Of a DNA stretch of 64,000 bases, positions 45,929-58,122 are shown one piece after another (positions within the stretch are counted from its first letter, which is position 1; each line of letters starts with the position of its first letter). Under the pieces are notes generated by a model. It saw nothing but the letters and a program-made list of their open reading frames with translations. It made no database searches and was not told the DNA's origin. The position numbers and the translations under genes are program-made. Source of the DNA: Anadara kagoshimensis (lineage: Eukaryota; Mollusca; Bivalvia; Arcoida; Arcidae); assembly GCA_021292105.1 (NCBI GenBank), contig CM037874.1:56243539-56307538 (forward strand), written 5' to 3'.

Positions 45929-46769
45929 ACGTCACATTTCAGACCCAACTTCTTCATCAAATCTAAAAACTGGTCATCGATGATCAGGAGCATACTCCTA
46001 AATCAGAGTGAATGTGTCATAATAACTTTGGTTAAGACTTACCCTTGCATAAATCTATTCAAGGAAAGGAAATTGTCTGAAACAGATTACAACAAACCAA
46101 GAAACCAGTCTTAAAATCTTGATCGTTATCCTTCATGTGTATTATCGAGTTGAGTCTTATATAACGTCATGATAATAAGGCGCATAGAGAAAATCAAGCT
46201 TGTCAATATATGTTATTAAGTCTTTTATACGATATAATTTACTTGTTTTTTCTTCATTGGTATGGTTGCTTTTTCAAGGCTGAGTAATGATGTCTTTTAC
46301 ATAATATCATGATAGATTTGTGTTTCATTTTATATAATCGTAATTAGATTTACTATCGGTTTCTATAACAAACCATTATGTATAAAAGACATATTGTAAC
46401 ATGTAGTAAGTAAGATGTAGGCTTTACAAAAGTCTTGTTGACGAGGGGAAATATTTTGTTAATATCTAGGTTAAGGGAATAATATAAAGTGCCAGGATTA
46501 AAATGCGTTTGCCACATACGTCCTTCGTTCCTTGATCTCATCTACCTTCGAACATGCTATAACTCCTGATTTACGTGTGAGAATTGTGACTAGTGCATAA
46601 GCCAATTATAACTCAATTTTATTCAGCTAAAATAAATTGATAAGCGCAAACACAAAAAAGCATACCAGTATAAAGAGAATATGTAACAAGTTTCAGATGA
46701 AGAAAAAACCCGATAGAATGATCAGATATTTTGATCTTAAACGAGGCCAAGTTAGATATAACTTTTTTT

Positions 46770-46921
46770 AATTACACAAGTAGCGGTTGTAGCTAGATAA
46801 ACAGGTGGCACTTACCCTTCCAGAGCGTCCGGCCTCACGTGTCTGAACTTACTTGTCAGTTTCAAAGTTTTTAACTTTGCTTCTGGATTGTTATTCGGAC
46901 ATGCATGAGTATGTTTGATTT
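46770..46921 (+). mobile_element. PLE 3'-tail (S1-C)
   Basis: 'gtagctagataaacaggtgg' and 'cagagcgtccggcctcacgt' resemble B, while the terminus 'gagtatgtttgat' follows A. It therefore lies close to a switch in ancestry. Confidence 0.75.
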
Positions 46922-46984
46922 TTATTACAATGGTATTGAAATTCCTTAATCTAAATTTGAATTACAAACTATAACAGTGTTTTT

Positions 46985-47095
46985 TTAAAGCACCTAATGG
47001 CCTATTTCCTTATCAGTTGTGCTTGGGCCAAAATTGCGAAATCTTTTTGTTACAAAGGGTTTTAAAAAGTACTGAAACCAGGAATTGATTATTTT
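46985..47095 (-). ncRNA. Degenerate hammerhead module flank (S1-C)
   Basis: A-like version: 'cctatttccttatcagttgt' and 'gcttgggccaaaattgcg'. No stem II or GAAA box. Confidence 0.5.
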
Positions 47096-48631
47096 CTAAA
47101 CAAACCAGGTTCTTGTTATTTTTTCATAAAAATTGTAATCCCAAATGGCACCGGGATAGGCCTACACGTTGTTATGCAATGTGTGATATGGAATGAAATA
47201 TAGTTGCACATATCCCGTGAGATTAATCTGTTAATCCGTTACATATATGTATTTTCAATATCGGTTTTGCTTATTTAGCACAATAAAGAGCGTCCAGATG
47301 CATGTGATGATATCACTACGACATACTAGATGAGCATCTGATATTTAAATAAACAGTTATATATTTTGAACATCATACAAGGCTATACGTTCATTTATAT
47401 TTCTCTCTTTACTGACAAAACTTTTGATGTCACACCTTATATCCATAGTATATCCTTTATAATTAATGATCGGGAAAATCTAATTTTTTGAGTAGCCATA
47501 TACCGCTACAGAAAGAAGCCAGCAGAAAATACCAGTGATCTTAAGTAACGCTTACTTTGACAAATCCCTAGTTACAAAATATTTTTGCAAAACAATGGCA
47601 TTACCTACCACTACATCATTTAGTCAGGTGAGAAACGACGTGTTTCTTAAGACCATTTCACCTCAAATGCACCTTTTTGGAAGTGGATACAGAATCACTT
47701 GTAAGCAGTAAGAATAAAGAACATAAGTAGTATTAATGTCTTTAATATTCCGTTACAAAGATATCTTCATGAATATTTTGATAATAATTACAGTAAAAAT
47801 CCACCATACTACTTTGTAATACTAAACAATCAATACTTAAACGTAACACGTATCTAATTACATTAGCAAGACCAATAAACATTAATACGGAAGAACAAAA
47901 ATAATTTTACACTTAGGCCTACAGACTGCTACCAAGTAAACAAGTAAACAATGTTGTTTATGACAAAAGTGTAATCAAATGTTGGATAATTAAATGGATA
48001 AAACAGAATCAGGACGTATTGTCCTTGTAATACATCCTTTATTCAATAACTGACATTTATAAGCAATCAAACTAATGTTCATTGACGTTATGGTGGTAAT
48101 TTGATACAGTTTAGATATTGACAAAATAGAATTAAACATCCTATAGACTAGGAAGGAATTAAGATATACGCAATTAACTATATTGACTTGTAAGAAAGTG
48201 TCAAAATAGAATTAAACGATCCAAAAAGAATAAGGAACACGAAATAAACTATGTCGTCCTACTTTCAAGAGTATTTTCCAAATTTGCTTAAGTGTTTATG
48301 TAGAGATGATTAATGAATACAGAAACTAGAGATAAGCTATGTTGACTTGTTTGTCAGATCATTTTCTAAGTTTGTATCTAAAGTGACTATATGATAGTGA
48401 CAAGAATAAAGATATTGAGACATTCATTGTTTTTATCCCTTGTTTTTCAACAATAGGGTTATTTATCTCCGATGTTTGCTTCAAATGAAAGTTATCTAAT
48501 ATCAATTTACAAATCCGTCTCAAAGCGATTCTATCTTGCCTTAAGTTATTGCTATGTAGAGATAATGACAAACCTTAAAAATATGCGTTATCTTTACAAT
48601 TCTGGCTAGGGAGAGTCTAACTAAACATACA

Positions 48632-49005
48632 ATCAAACACAGATATATCAATCTATGTTCAGGTGTCATTCCGAAAGCAAAGTAAATAACAAACAACAAA
48701 TAAACGAATTCATGCCCAAATCACAATCCTAAAGCAATGTAAAATATTGAAACTGGTAAATTAAATGATACATGCTAACTTCGACAGGGAAGTGACGTTG
48801 GGTGTCGAGGAAGCTAATGTTGAGCTAGTTGTATCCGTCACGTGTGTAATCAAATTTGAAAACGAAAGTAACATGGATCTAATGTACCTTAAATATATCC
48901 AAGACAATTTTGGATACAGATACATGATGCTTTTTTGTTGTGACCACCATAAAACCTATTGATGGTCTTCATAAGCCTATGTTGGCAATATACCAACAAA
49001 TAATT
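48632..49005 (-). mobile_element. PLE 3' fragment with duplicated tail end (S2-C)
   Basis: Near-identical to 13654-14025, including the repeated terminal ~60 nt, so the tail duplication predates the block duplication. Confidence 0.75.
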
Positions 49006-49303
49006 TCAAAGAAGCTTTGCTTCGTAATATTTGTGTACAAACTGTACAATCGACATAGAGATAATGAAAATGAAACAAGTATGCAAAAAAATTCATGTAT
49101 CGATATCCTACAGAGTCTTAAATACAAATATAAACTTATTTCATTAGTGGTATTTTCTAATTTTAATTCCAGGTATCTCAATAAACTGCATATCTGAATC
49201 AAATAGAAAGATATAAATTCCTACACATCTGGATAATATCAAAATTAAGCTAAAAATATTCCATGGACGTTTAATGATAAACTTTCCATGTCGGGTTGAT
49301 GTA

Positions 49304-49380
49304 AATCAAAAACAAACATACCAATCTATGTCAAAATGATAATCCCAAAACAGGAATGTGATCATTTTGCTCCGTAACTG
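49304..49380 (-). mobile_element. PLE 3'-tail terminus (S2-C)
   Basis: Paralogue of 14324 with only a few substitutions. Confidence 0.7.
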
Positions 49381-50217
49381 TAAAATGTATTTATGTGTGA
49401 AACATTGATAAAGAACATTGAATAGCTAAGGCATGTCCAAAAGGATTCAAACAAATTAAAATAAACCTATTTATCTTGAGGTAATCAGGATAATTGAGTT
49501 GATAAGCATATTATTTCTATTTGAAATTTCGGCTATGTCAATATTCAGCATAATTAAGCTACCCAAATACAAATTTTATATACAGCGCATCTGCTTGTAA
49601 TCCGCTTTATCTTCTTGTTTTATATTCTTTGAAACTTTATAAAATATAATTGATTTTACATCAGGGTACTTACAAAATTGGATACTACATATTAAAAACC
49701 TCCATACAACATCAAATACATGGTACAGATGCATCTGTTGTTGCTATTTGTCGCATATTCTCTTTCAGAGTCAATATCTGCTAATAACATCTCAAGAAGA
49801 TTTGAAACAAAATATCTTGTCTAAATAAAAGTAGGAAGATATATCTAGTTGATGTTTTCCATATTTATTAGCAGTTTTATTGCCTCTTGATTTTGCTTAT
49901 TTGGTATTTTGCTGCTTTATTAAAATGCTATACATGTACATAAACCAGCTTTTTAATATCAGAAGATAGCAAGATGGCATACTTCTTGCATTTAACGATC
50001 TTATAAAATAAGAAATTTTCCAAACAAGTAGTATCTTGACGATTAATTTCCTTAGAATGTCTAATAAAGGCAATGGTGAACCATTAATAATCATTGATGC
50101 ACTATTAATGGGGCATTAGATAAATTAAAGAGATTGTGTCTGTTATATATGTGGAGTTAATTAGAAGTATTAAAATCGAAAATATGGAATAATAACATTA
50201 AATATGTCTGCATATAT

Positions 50218-50327
50218 TTATATCAAAACATACATACAAATCCATGTTCAAATCACAATCTCAAAACAAAGAAAAAACTATGAAACTGGTAGAAAACAAA
50301 GTTTTAAACACATGAACTGTCCACCAT
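50218..50327 (-). mobile_element. PLE 3'-tail adjoining the SINE (S2-C)
   Basis: Paralogue of 15241. 'acatgaactgtccaccatgg' keeps the hairpin-2 relic. Confidence 0.7.
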
Positions 50328-50575
50328 GGTATAATAATGACGTTATGCTTCCCAGTCATGATTCTTTGTTTTATATGTATGTTGTCAACTCAAGGATGGT
50401 GAAGTAAACCGGAGTACCTGGTACCTGGAGAAATCCACCGGCCTTTCACAACCACAATGCCAAATTTTCTCACTCTAGGATATGTCAGAGCGGGATTTGT
50501 ACCTAACCGATTAGAGGTGTCAGGATCTATGTGTCTGTGCTTTATCCCACATGGTCACATAGCACTCTTCAGGTA
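50328..50575 (-). mobile_element. tRNA-Leu-derived SINE (S2-C)
   Basis: The head is at about 50484-50566. The B box carries the same GGTACAAATCC change as copy A, so that mutation predates the A/C split and post-dates separation from B. The central-domain-like 'caggtactccggtttacttc' is intact. Confidence 0.72.
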
Positions 50576-50949
50576 AAATGGGCCTGACAATGGAAAAATT
50601 GTCAAACAGATGAATTGGTATGTATATTGTATCTGAAAAGTACCATCTAAAAATATGTTACCATTTAATCAGAGATCATATACGTTAGCATTTGCATTTT
50701 TATTTGTCAATCATACAAAAACATGCCGGCTCATGTAAAGTCTTTTAAAATGACTATGTTATACAAAAGTGATAAGTTCATTAAGGATTTTACAAAGTCT
50801 TATATTTTCATTACCTAAATAAATACAAGAAAGCAACACTAAGCATATTTAGATTGTCTCTTAAATGTCTGATGGATTATATAATGTCGATGGAACATTT
50901 ATATTGCCAAATGAGCGATATATAAATCAAAATCAATAAAAAGAGAAAA

Positions 50950-51750
50950 GGGAGTTTTATTTATTTTTTTACCAGTGATGGCAAAAGACCAAAAGAAAAA
51001 ATATAATTGAAAGAAAATTATTTGAATGTTAGCTCACAAGTATGTGTGGTGACATACTACAGAAACATAAAAAAGAAAACATCCCATGTTATTTTCCACC
51101 GTGATGAAGATATTTAAATCAATTGGTTTTCTGGTATTTAAATCAGAATATCCGTGATTTATTTGTAATTTGAACCGATTTCACATAAAAACTTGTCAGA
51201 TAAAGACTTTGCTGTAACATTATGACTTTTTGCAATCATAATAAATTAAAGCCTGAACAATGTTCATGTTACTATATTTCTCAATGCAGCAAGGAAAACA
51301 TGTATCGATAGTTATTGCGAAGTCATGCTAAAAGTAGTATATGAATGATAATTTTTTACACAAATTTATAATCTTTGAAGCAATTAAAATGGTGTAGTAG
51401 GTGAACTTAAAGACTAAGTTAGTTATATATATTCTTATATAACATAGAGTAGTTATATATAGTTTCATATAATATAAAGTAACGTTAAATGTGAATCACG
51501 TGCTCAACAGCGTTCATATAAACTTTATGTTCTAAAAAATTGTTATATGATTTACATGTTTAATGGATGCCATACACGTGTAAGCATTATTGGTTCAAAT
51601 GTTAGTAACATAAGGATTACTTCGGATTTTAAAATGGGCTTATTTATGTAAAATATGTAGAATGTTTGGGACTTTCATGAGAATTTAGACCAATATCCAT
51701 AGGGATGTTTATATCTAGTGACTTTAATGTGAGTTTGTTTTGTGTTGTCT
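50950..51750. other. S2 segment deleted from copy A
   Basis: Present here and in part in copy B (38510-39160: 'ggtatttaaatcagaatat', 'agttatatatattcttatat'), so A carries a deletion rather than C an insertion. It contains a TA-rich stretch at 51420-51480 and no gene. Confidence 0.75.
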
Positions 51751-52028
51751 TGTTATTTGTTTTATGATTGGTTTCTTTTGTGTCGTTATCTTGGTTCTAT
51801 TAGTTATCGCATGTTTTTATTTGCAAATTTTCGCTTTTTATTATAGACAAGAATTCACCATCGACGACGACATTGAGCTGATTGACTTCTTAATATTTGG
51901 TTAATCATGTTTAAAGATTAAATTGTACACCATTGTCCTTAAAAATACTTGTATTTTTGTCTCGACCTAATGTCTGTGTCGTTAGCTTACGAATTTTGGT
52001 AAAAATATGTTAAAAGTACAAAGAGGAT

Positions 52029-52162
52029 AACAAACATACCAATCCATGTCTAAAAATTCAAAAACACAGCTAAAACTTTAAAACTAGTAAATTAAGTAAA
52101 ACACACAATTTTCAATAAAAAAATGAGGCCGTGTGATCCAAAAGAGTAACAACTGGTATGCA
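52029..52162 (-). mobile_element. PLE 3'-tail (S2-C)
   Basis: Paralogue of 16262. 'atgaggccgtgtgatccaaa' is slightly closer to the family sequence than copy A. Confidence 0.65.
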
Positions 52163-53066
52163 TGTTATCATTCTTAGCATACAAAACAGTTGTTTCTGAT
52201 ATATTGAAAAAGCAACCATACCGGTTTCAAAACGAAATGAAAGGAATAAAGTAAAAACTTTAAAAAAAAGAAAAAAAATAGTTAAACACGCGAACTTATT
52301 ATTTTTTTCAGAATCCATGTAAAATAAAATTTAACGATTAAATGGATTCAAACTTGTAAATGTGTAACAGTCTGGTTTCTTTAAAATCGGACAAAGCACT
52401 GTCTTGCTTATATCGATCTGATAAAATGGGGAATAACGCCGGATTAATAGCATGTCAATGATCAATTTTCTTAGACTTTTTTATGTGGCATTGACGGATC
52501 ATTATAAATCATTGACACACGCATCGTGGTGTATTAGGTAAATTGAAAACTGAGCTGAAAAAAAGCCTGTAATTTAATGTGTAATAGGAGTATCGTATTC
52601 ACAAAGGTTGATATTAATTCCATGTTACATTTAAATTAATTGAAACATATTTATTTTGGTCTAAAACGTGAAATGAAAAGATCTGAAAAAATAAATCGAA
52701 CAAAACGAGAAGATGTACTATAAAAGATTGGTACTATATTAGGGAAATCATATTAATCACTGTGAAAGGTCAAGCCATGCATTGCGATTAACGTAAGGAC
52801 ACTTACACCAATAAAATGCCTTTAATATTATTTATATGTAACATTGTTTGCTGCAATAACTCAGCAAAGTGTAAGCATATATTAATATCCAAAAAGTTCA
52901 AGATAAAAATATAGAAATTGTACATGAATAAAATTTACTTTTCAAAATCCAAGATGTAACGTAACCATCATTATTTAAAGAAAAAAGAAACATTCACACA
53001 ATAAAAAAAGAAAAGTACTAGTGTCGTCTGATAAATGCGATATTGTGATATTTTTAATAAATGAAA

Positions 53067-53440
53067 CTCAAACAAACATGGCGTTGTATGTCCAAATGAC
53101 AATCCAAACAGCAAAACTAAAACGTAAAATTGATTTAAACATGTGAGCTTCCACCAAAGAAAATGGAAGGGAAGGAACCTCCTACCTAGCTGGTTTCACA
53201 AACCATAAGGGAAATAATAGTTTAGTTTATAATAATATAACAATATAAAAGTTTGACAGTAACTTAAGAAGTATTTAATGCAAAAGAGAAATGAATCTGG
53301 ACGCCCTCTATCCAAATGGCAATCCAAACAGCATAACAAAAACACAAAATTACAAAATGACAATATACATCTGAATTTTTACCATGGAAAATAAAAATTT
53401 TTGCTCTAGAAGAGTAGGAACCTCTTACCTAGATGCTTAC
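53067..53440 (-). mobile_element. Two decayed PLE tails in a chimeric duplication (S2-C)
   Basis: The first tail (53067-53210) is A-type ('acagcaaaactaaaacgt') and the second (53311-53440) is B-type ('acagcataacaaaaac'). The joint at about 53313 reads 'tatccaaatggc', with a 3-bp overlap (TCC) between the two source sequences. Confidence 0.75.
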
Positions 53441-53730
53441 ACAAACTATGAGAAAAATACAGTTTAGTTTTAAATTAATATAAAATTTAAAAGTTTGACA
53501 GTAACTAAGAAAGTAGGTAGAGGTTAATATTTAATGCAAAAGAGAAACAATCTGAACACCCTCTATCCTTGCAAGTTAAGTAGTGTTGTGAGAAATAAAA
53601 TTTCCTATAAATGCTGTTGAAGCTTCTCTAATACATTATATATAATAAATTGTTTTGGAGACAGAAACCATACAAATTTTCCCTTGACGTCACATGTTCC
53701 TTTTAGTCTCAATTTTGGTTTAATACGTTG

Positions 53731-53887
53731 CGGTGTAGCTAGCTGAACAGGAAATGCTTAGCCTTCTATAGCACCAGGTTTTTATTTCCCTGGTGGAAGC
53801 TCACTTGTTAAAGATCGTTTGCTTCCTCCTTTCAGCTAAGATTTCACCTTTCTTTGCCATTGTATTGGATAGGTACGTTTGTTCTTG
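53731..53887 (+). mobile_element. PLE 3'-tail at the S2/S3 border (copy C)
   Basis: Complete to GGTACGTTTGTTCTTGAT, like 17733. The border with S3 is the same as in copy A. Confidence 0.85.
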
Positions 53888-54409
53888 ATTATTCGACATA
53901 GTGACTTAGCCTTTGACATTTAATTGAAACATAATAAATGTAATGCAATATGTAATAAATGACCTTTATATTAAATTTATTGCAAAATTAATATTTAACT
54001 TGATTTTATTTTGCCTTTTGGCAATGCTTTGCCAATTGATGAAAAAATTACATTTAGTTTAAGAGATTTCATAAGTTGCGTAAATGTCCCTCAGGCCAAC
54101 CTTAGAAGTTAGTAATCTAATCATTGATATACTTAGACATTGTAGAAAAATGCAAGGTTTGTTATACAAGTCTTAAGTTACAAAAATATTGAAAAGTTTT
54201 ATGTTAATATAAATATCTGAGTGTAAATCTATCTTATTTGGTTTAAAACAATTGCTTTAAGCATAGTACATGTCAAATATTCGTAATCGGCTTAAAATTT
54301 CGACAAGGGGTTGTTTTAGTATATTTATATGAATTACTTAACACAACTCATCAATGTATCATGGTTTAGTGTTTGTAATGAACATAATGTTACATATTTC
54401 AAAGTGGCC

Positions 54410-54660
54410 TGTGTATCTAGCTTAAGTGGCCTCACTTCCCCTTGAAATTCAAGTGTTTAGCCTGACTTGTCAGTTCGAAAGGTTTTTACTTTGCTTCTTG
54501 ATTGTGATTCGGATAACTCTATTTGTTTTGGATTACCAAGAGAGATGCTTACCATTCTGGAGCATCCAGTCTCCCTTCCTTGATCTAAGTTCACATGTTA
54601 AACTACATTAGTCAGTTTTCAAAGATTGTTTTACTGTTTTTTAATTGTGACTGTAATGTT
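54410..54660 (+). mobile_element. Two PLE 3'-tails head-to-tail (S3-C)
   Basis: Paralogue of 18553. The first tail here keeps 'ggtttttactttgcttcttg' and has lost part of its terminus (TTTGTTTTGGAT). Confidence 0.75.
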
Positions 54661-54779
54661 TAGAATATACATGTATCTTCCAGTGTTCATTGACATATTG
54701 TCAGTCTTGTTTTGAGTTAATCATCAATGTTGTTTTTCAGACCTAACATTTAGCGACCATGTAAAACTATATATCCTTA

Positions 54780-54835
54780 CATCAGCAAAATATTTTGATT
54801 TTCAAAATTTTGGTCCAAACTTTATAATGAGGGAT
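54780..54835 (+). ncRNA. Hammerhead-module flank relic (S3-C)
   Basis: 'aaaattttggtccaaac' is a clearer match to the module flank than copy A. The core reads TATAATGAGG. Confidence 0.45.
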
Positions 54836-55855
54836 ATAAAAGTGTATTTAAACTTTTCACAAAATAGTAACAGTTATCTGTTTATCTGTTTTTGTTTTGT
54901 AATACATTATATATATAAACTGTTTGTTGAATATTTGATCAGTTTTTGTAGAATAAGTGGACCAATAGATCTACAACTGGACATTTGCTCCAGCATTTGC
55001 TCAACGTCATGCATTACATTATCTGTTGTCGCAATAATTGTTCATTATTTTTATTTATTGTTCTATTTGGATATCTTATCATTTACTTGCATTTAATTTG
55101 TGTCATATTTTTCTATGCTTCTCCTGTTGCCAAGTACACGTTTTTAAAATCTAATTTTTTAATCAAAATTATTATCAAAATTTGGGATAACAAGATTCCT
55201 AAAAATGTACTTAAATAATTTTACTTAATAGCACATTTCTCTTATACGCAAACTTGTCAAATATCCAGAACATTGTAGTCATCAGTTGTCTTTGTTTTTG
55301 TTTACATTGGTCTTGTTATTTAAATTATTTCCTGTATCTCTCATTGTTACTTAAGGTATTGTTATCTACAAATCATAATTGAATGTAAAAATAATTGTTT
55401 ACTTGCTTACCGTTACGTCGATTTTCCGACACACACTATCTGTTTATTATGAAATTAATCTGTTATCTTAATTACTTCCCTTTATATGTACCAGACTATT
55501 AGAAAGATAAGAATTGATTGATAGGTAAAGTCAGTGTTATTCGTGTCTGGACAAAATATAATTGATAGTCATGTCAGCGAGGCAGTATTTCAATCAATTT
55601 ATGATCAATGAACGTCTCACTAAAACTACATTTTGCATGAAATCTCTGGAGACTGATTAATTCACAAATGTATATAATGAGAGATTTATATTCTCACACG
55701 ACGTGTGACATGGAAACCCTTATTTTTGCCCGTGTGGCACTTTCTTGTCTCACTCTTGGGTTGAGAGAAGGTACATGCTCCGCCTGAAAAAGAGCTGTTA
55801 TCTGTGACCCTAGAAGCTTTTAATGGATTTTTAAAAGGCATAAGGTGTGAAAAAA

Positions 55856-55981
55856 GAATCAATCGCTACTGACCATATGTGATGGGGAAATCTCAATCCT
55901 CGGTCTTATATGTTTGGCCAAGAACGAGGCTTGCCTTGGGTTGCGATTTCCCTATCTCATATGACCAGTAGCAATAGATTC
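55856..55981. repeat. Imperfect palindrome 1 (S3-C)
   Basis: The outer arms (GAATC..ACCATATG against CATATGACC..GATTC) pair at about 20 of 24 positions, better than copy A. The inner arm is slightly worse (tctcaatcc in place of tcgcaacc). Symmetric about 55918/55919. Confidence 0.78.
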
Positions 55982-56411
55982 ATTTTCTCGCATAGGTGAC
56001 AGATTAGTCTCACGGGATAGGTGGTACGATATTTTTTCATATCGCACGCCGAATGAACGCGTGTAGGGTATCTTGGTACAACGGGGACTACTTTTTTAAT
56101 AGTAGCAAGAGGCGTTACTCGTGATACGAAGGATATCATAACATAATAAAGCTATTTCCCCAACAACTGATTTCAATAGTTCTTTTTATATTTTATTGTT
56201 ATCTGTTATAAAAATATAATTTTGACCAATAAATGTTAAAAACTAAAAATATATTTTGTTGTTATTTGTTATCGCGTAGGTCAACATTTCTGCTCTGATT
56301 GAAACGTCATTGATTACGTTACAATTTTACGTAATACTTGTATTCAACGGCTGGCAAAATTTTTGTACTGTAGTAGGAAATTTCAATGTCTCTAGGCTTC
56401 AATTAGAGTGT

Positions 56412-56566
56412 ATCAAAAACAAACATACTTATCCATTTCCGAATCACAATCCAGAAGCAAAGTAAAAACTTTGGAACTGACAAGTTAGGTTAGACACGTG
56501 AACTTCCACCAGGGAAGTGAGGCCGGGTGCTCCGGAAGGGTAAGCACCTCCTGTTTAGCTAGCTAC
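56412..56566 (-). mobile_element. Recent solo PLE 3'-tail insertion (C only)
   Basis: The 155-bp insert runs from the canonical terminus ATCAAAAACAAACATAC (plus strand) to TAGCTAGCTAC. The empty site lies in copy A near 20579 ('gaatttatatgcgac'). It keeps both hairpins and is among the best-preserved tails, so it is young. No target duplication longer than 2-4 bp is evident. Confidence 0.88.
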
Positions 56567-56594
56567 ATATGTGACAAAAATAATCAATTACTTG

Positions 56595-56704
56595 TTCCAA
56601 ACCGAGATAATCAAATTCCAATCTCGTGGTCAGATATTTCATCTCAAACGTTTGAGATGAAATATCTGACCACTAGACTGGAATTCTCTTATCTCGGTCT
56701 GGAA
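56595..56704. repeat. Long palindrome 2 (S3-C)
   Basis: A 110-bp foldback is centred at 56649/56650. The central 48 bp (56626-56673) are perfectly self-complementary, from GTGGTCAGATATTTC through CAAACGTTTG to the mirror end. The outer arms carry about seven mismatches in 31 bp. There is no loop, so it could extrude a cruciform or form a long RNA hairpin. Confidence 0.88.
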
Positions 56705-57914
56705 TTCGTTATAGAGTCTCTTTCGATGACACAAATAGATGATACGCCAACGAATACATATCAATTGCAATGAAATTATCATATAAATGCATTCTATAAT
56801 TTTTATCCTATCCAATATTTAAAACGAGCGTTATTAAATTATTTCAAATAGCAGGTACCTGCGTTGCTACAAGTACCTATAGAGAAAATATATTACGTTA
56901 TAATTTTTTCTTGTGTCCCTTTAACTTGTTATATAGTACAGACATGTCAAAAGTTTAAAAATTACTCAGGAAAAGGAGTTGACGAAAGAGATGGGGATAA
57001 TAGTTGCCGAGATATTGAGAACCAGGGGCCAATCTGAACTGTCGATTTGGTACTAGTTCGTTAGCTTAGTGTTAAACTTTCGATAGGTCTGTACTGTAGC
57101 TGTAACCCGATTCTTTTGTTACTGACTAAATGAAAATTGTGTTTTATTTAAGCTGTATATCTAGTTAATCAATCATTTATTAATTATTTTTGTTTTCTTT
57201 TACATGTAATTAAAATCTAGATTTATGCCCTTTTAACCTTTTCTTTCACAGTCTACATCATCTGCCTGCAAACAACATTGCAATGCTATAGTGCTCTTGA
57301 GGGTCATTGGTCAAGCAGGTGGAAATATATGTTATTACCGTCAATACCAAGAGTGGCTTCAACTCTTTGAAATAAGTTGATTATATGAAAAGCAATGTGG
57401 AGTTAGATAAAACCAGAAACAAAACCAGCTAACCATATCGTTTTATATTAAAGATGTTAATATACTTCATAATCAGTATATTGTTTTTATATTACAGCGA
57501 ATCTGGCAAATTATACGAATTATACCGCGTTTTAATTTTTTGCGCCCTGATCAACTAATGAAAATTTGCACTAAAATCAAATACAGGGGACTTAAATTAA
57601 TTTGCAAAAACAGTAAAGTAAAATTGCTAAAATAAATATTTGATCACAAAAATTATATGAAAAATTGGCAATTGTATGGAAATACTTGTTTAAATATATA
57701 ACGTGTGTGTGCATCGGAGCCTAATAAATTGTAGTTGTTCTATTCATAATACAAAAATATTGAATGTAAAACAAATAAAATTTGATTTCAAGTCCTTGAT
57801 AAACAGAACAGAACGCAATATTTTCAGCCATCTAAAAGATCCGGGTGTATGTTACCACGAGGATCTCACAAACTCAGTAATAATTGTGTATTATTGTCAG
57901 AAAAATTTACAATT

Positions 57915-58122
57915 GTCTGGTTGAAATTGGAAATTCTTAAAAAACTAAGGTATACTCCCTCATGCAAAATATTCCCTTGGCTAGATTCGGTTATGTATAT
58001 TTTGGTCATTTGTGACATCTTTTCATTATCTCGGTAAAAAAGTTTTGGTTTCACAATTTTGGTCCAAGCAATACTGTTGAGAAATTGTATTCCGAAACAG
58101 TTGTCTAGTATTGTAAAACTAT
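57915..58122 (+). ncRNA. Degenerate hammerhead module (S3-C)
   Basis: Closest to intact among the plus-strand copies. It has GAAA, a GTC site, stem III CAGTTG and stem II GAAAT/ATTCC with one mismatch. The invariant core reads CTGTTGA (A to T), which should abolish cleavage. Copy A at 21950 has the same core change, so it predates the duplication. Confidence 0.7.

Larger units (their letters stand above)
43534..48640. repeat. Segmental duplication block S1, copy C (mosaic)
   Basis: From 43534 to about 46.1 kb this copy matches B (29290 onward) nearly base for base. From about 46.2 kb it matches A. The switch lies near 46160-46200. A C-only deletion of about 80 bp lies near 44797. Confidence 0.9.
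48641..53868. repeat. Segmental duplication block S2, copy C
   Basis: Close to copy A for most of its length. The right end (53067-53590) contains an internal tandem duplication: an A-like end segment joined to a B-like one at about 53313. Confidence 0.9.
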
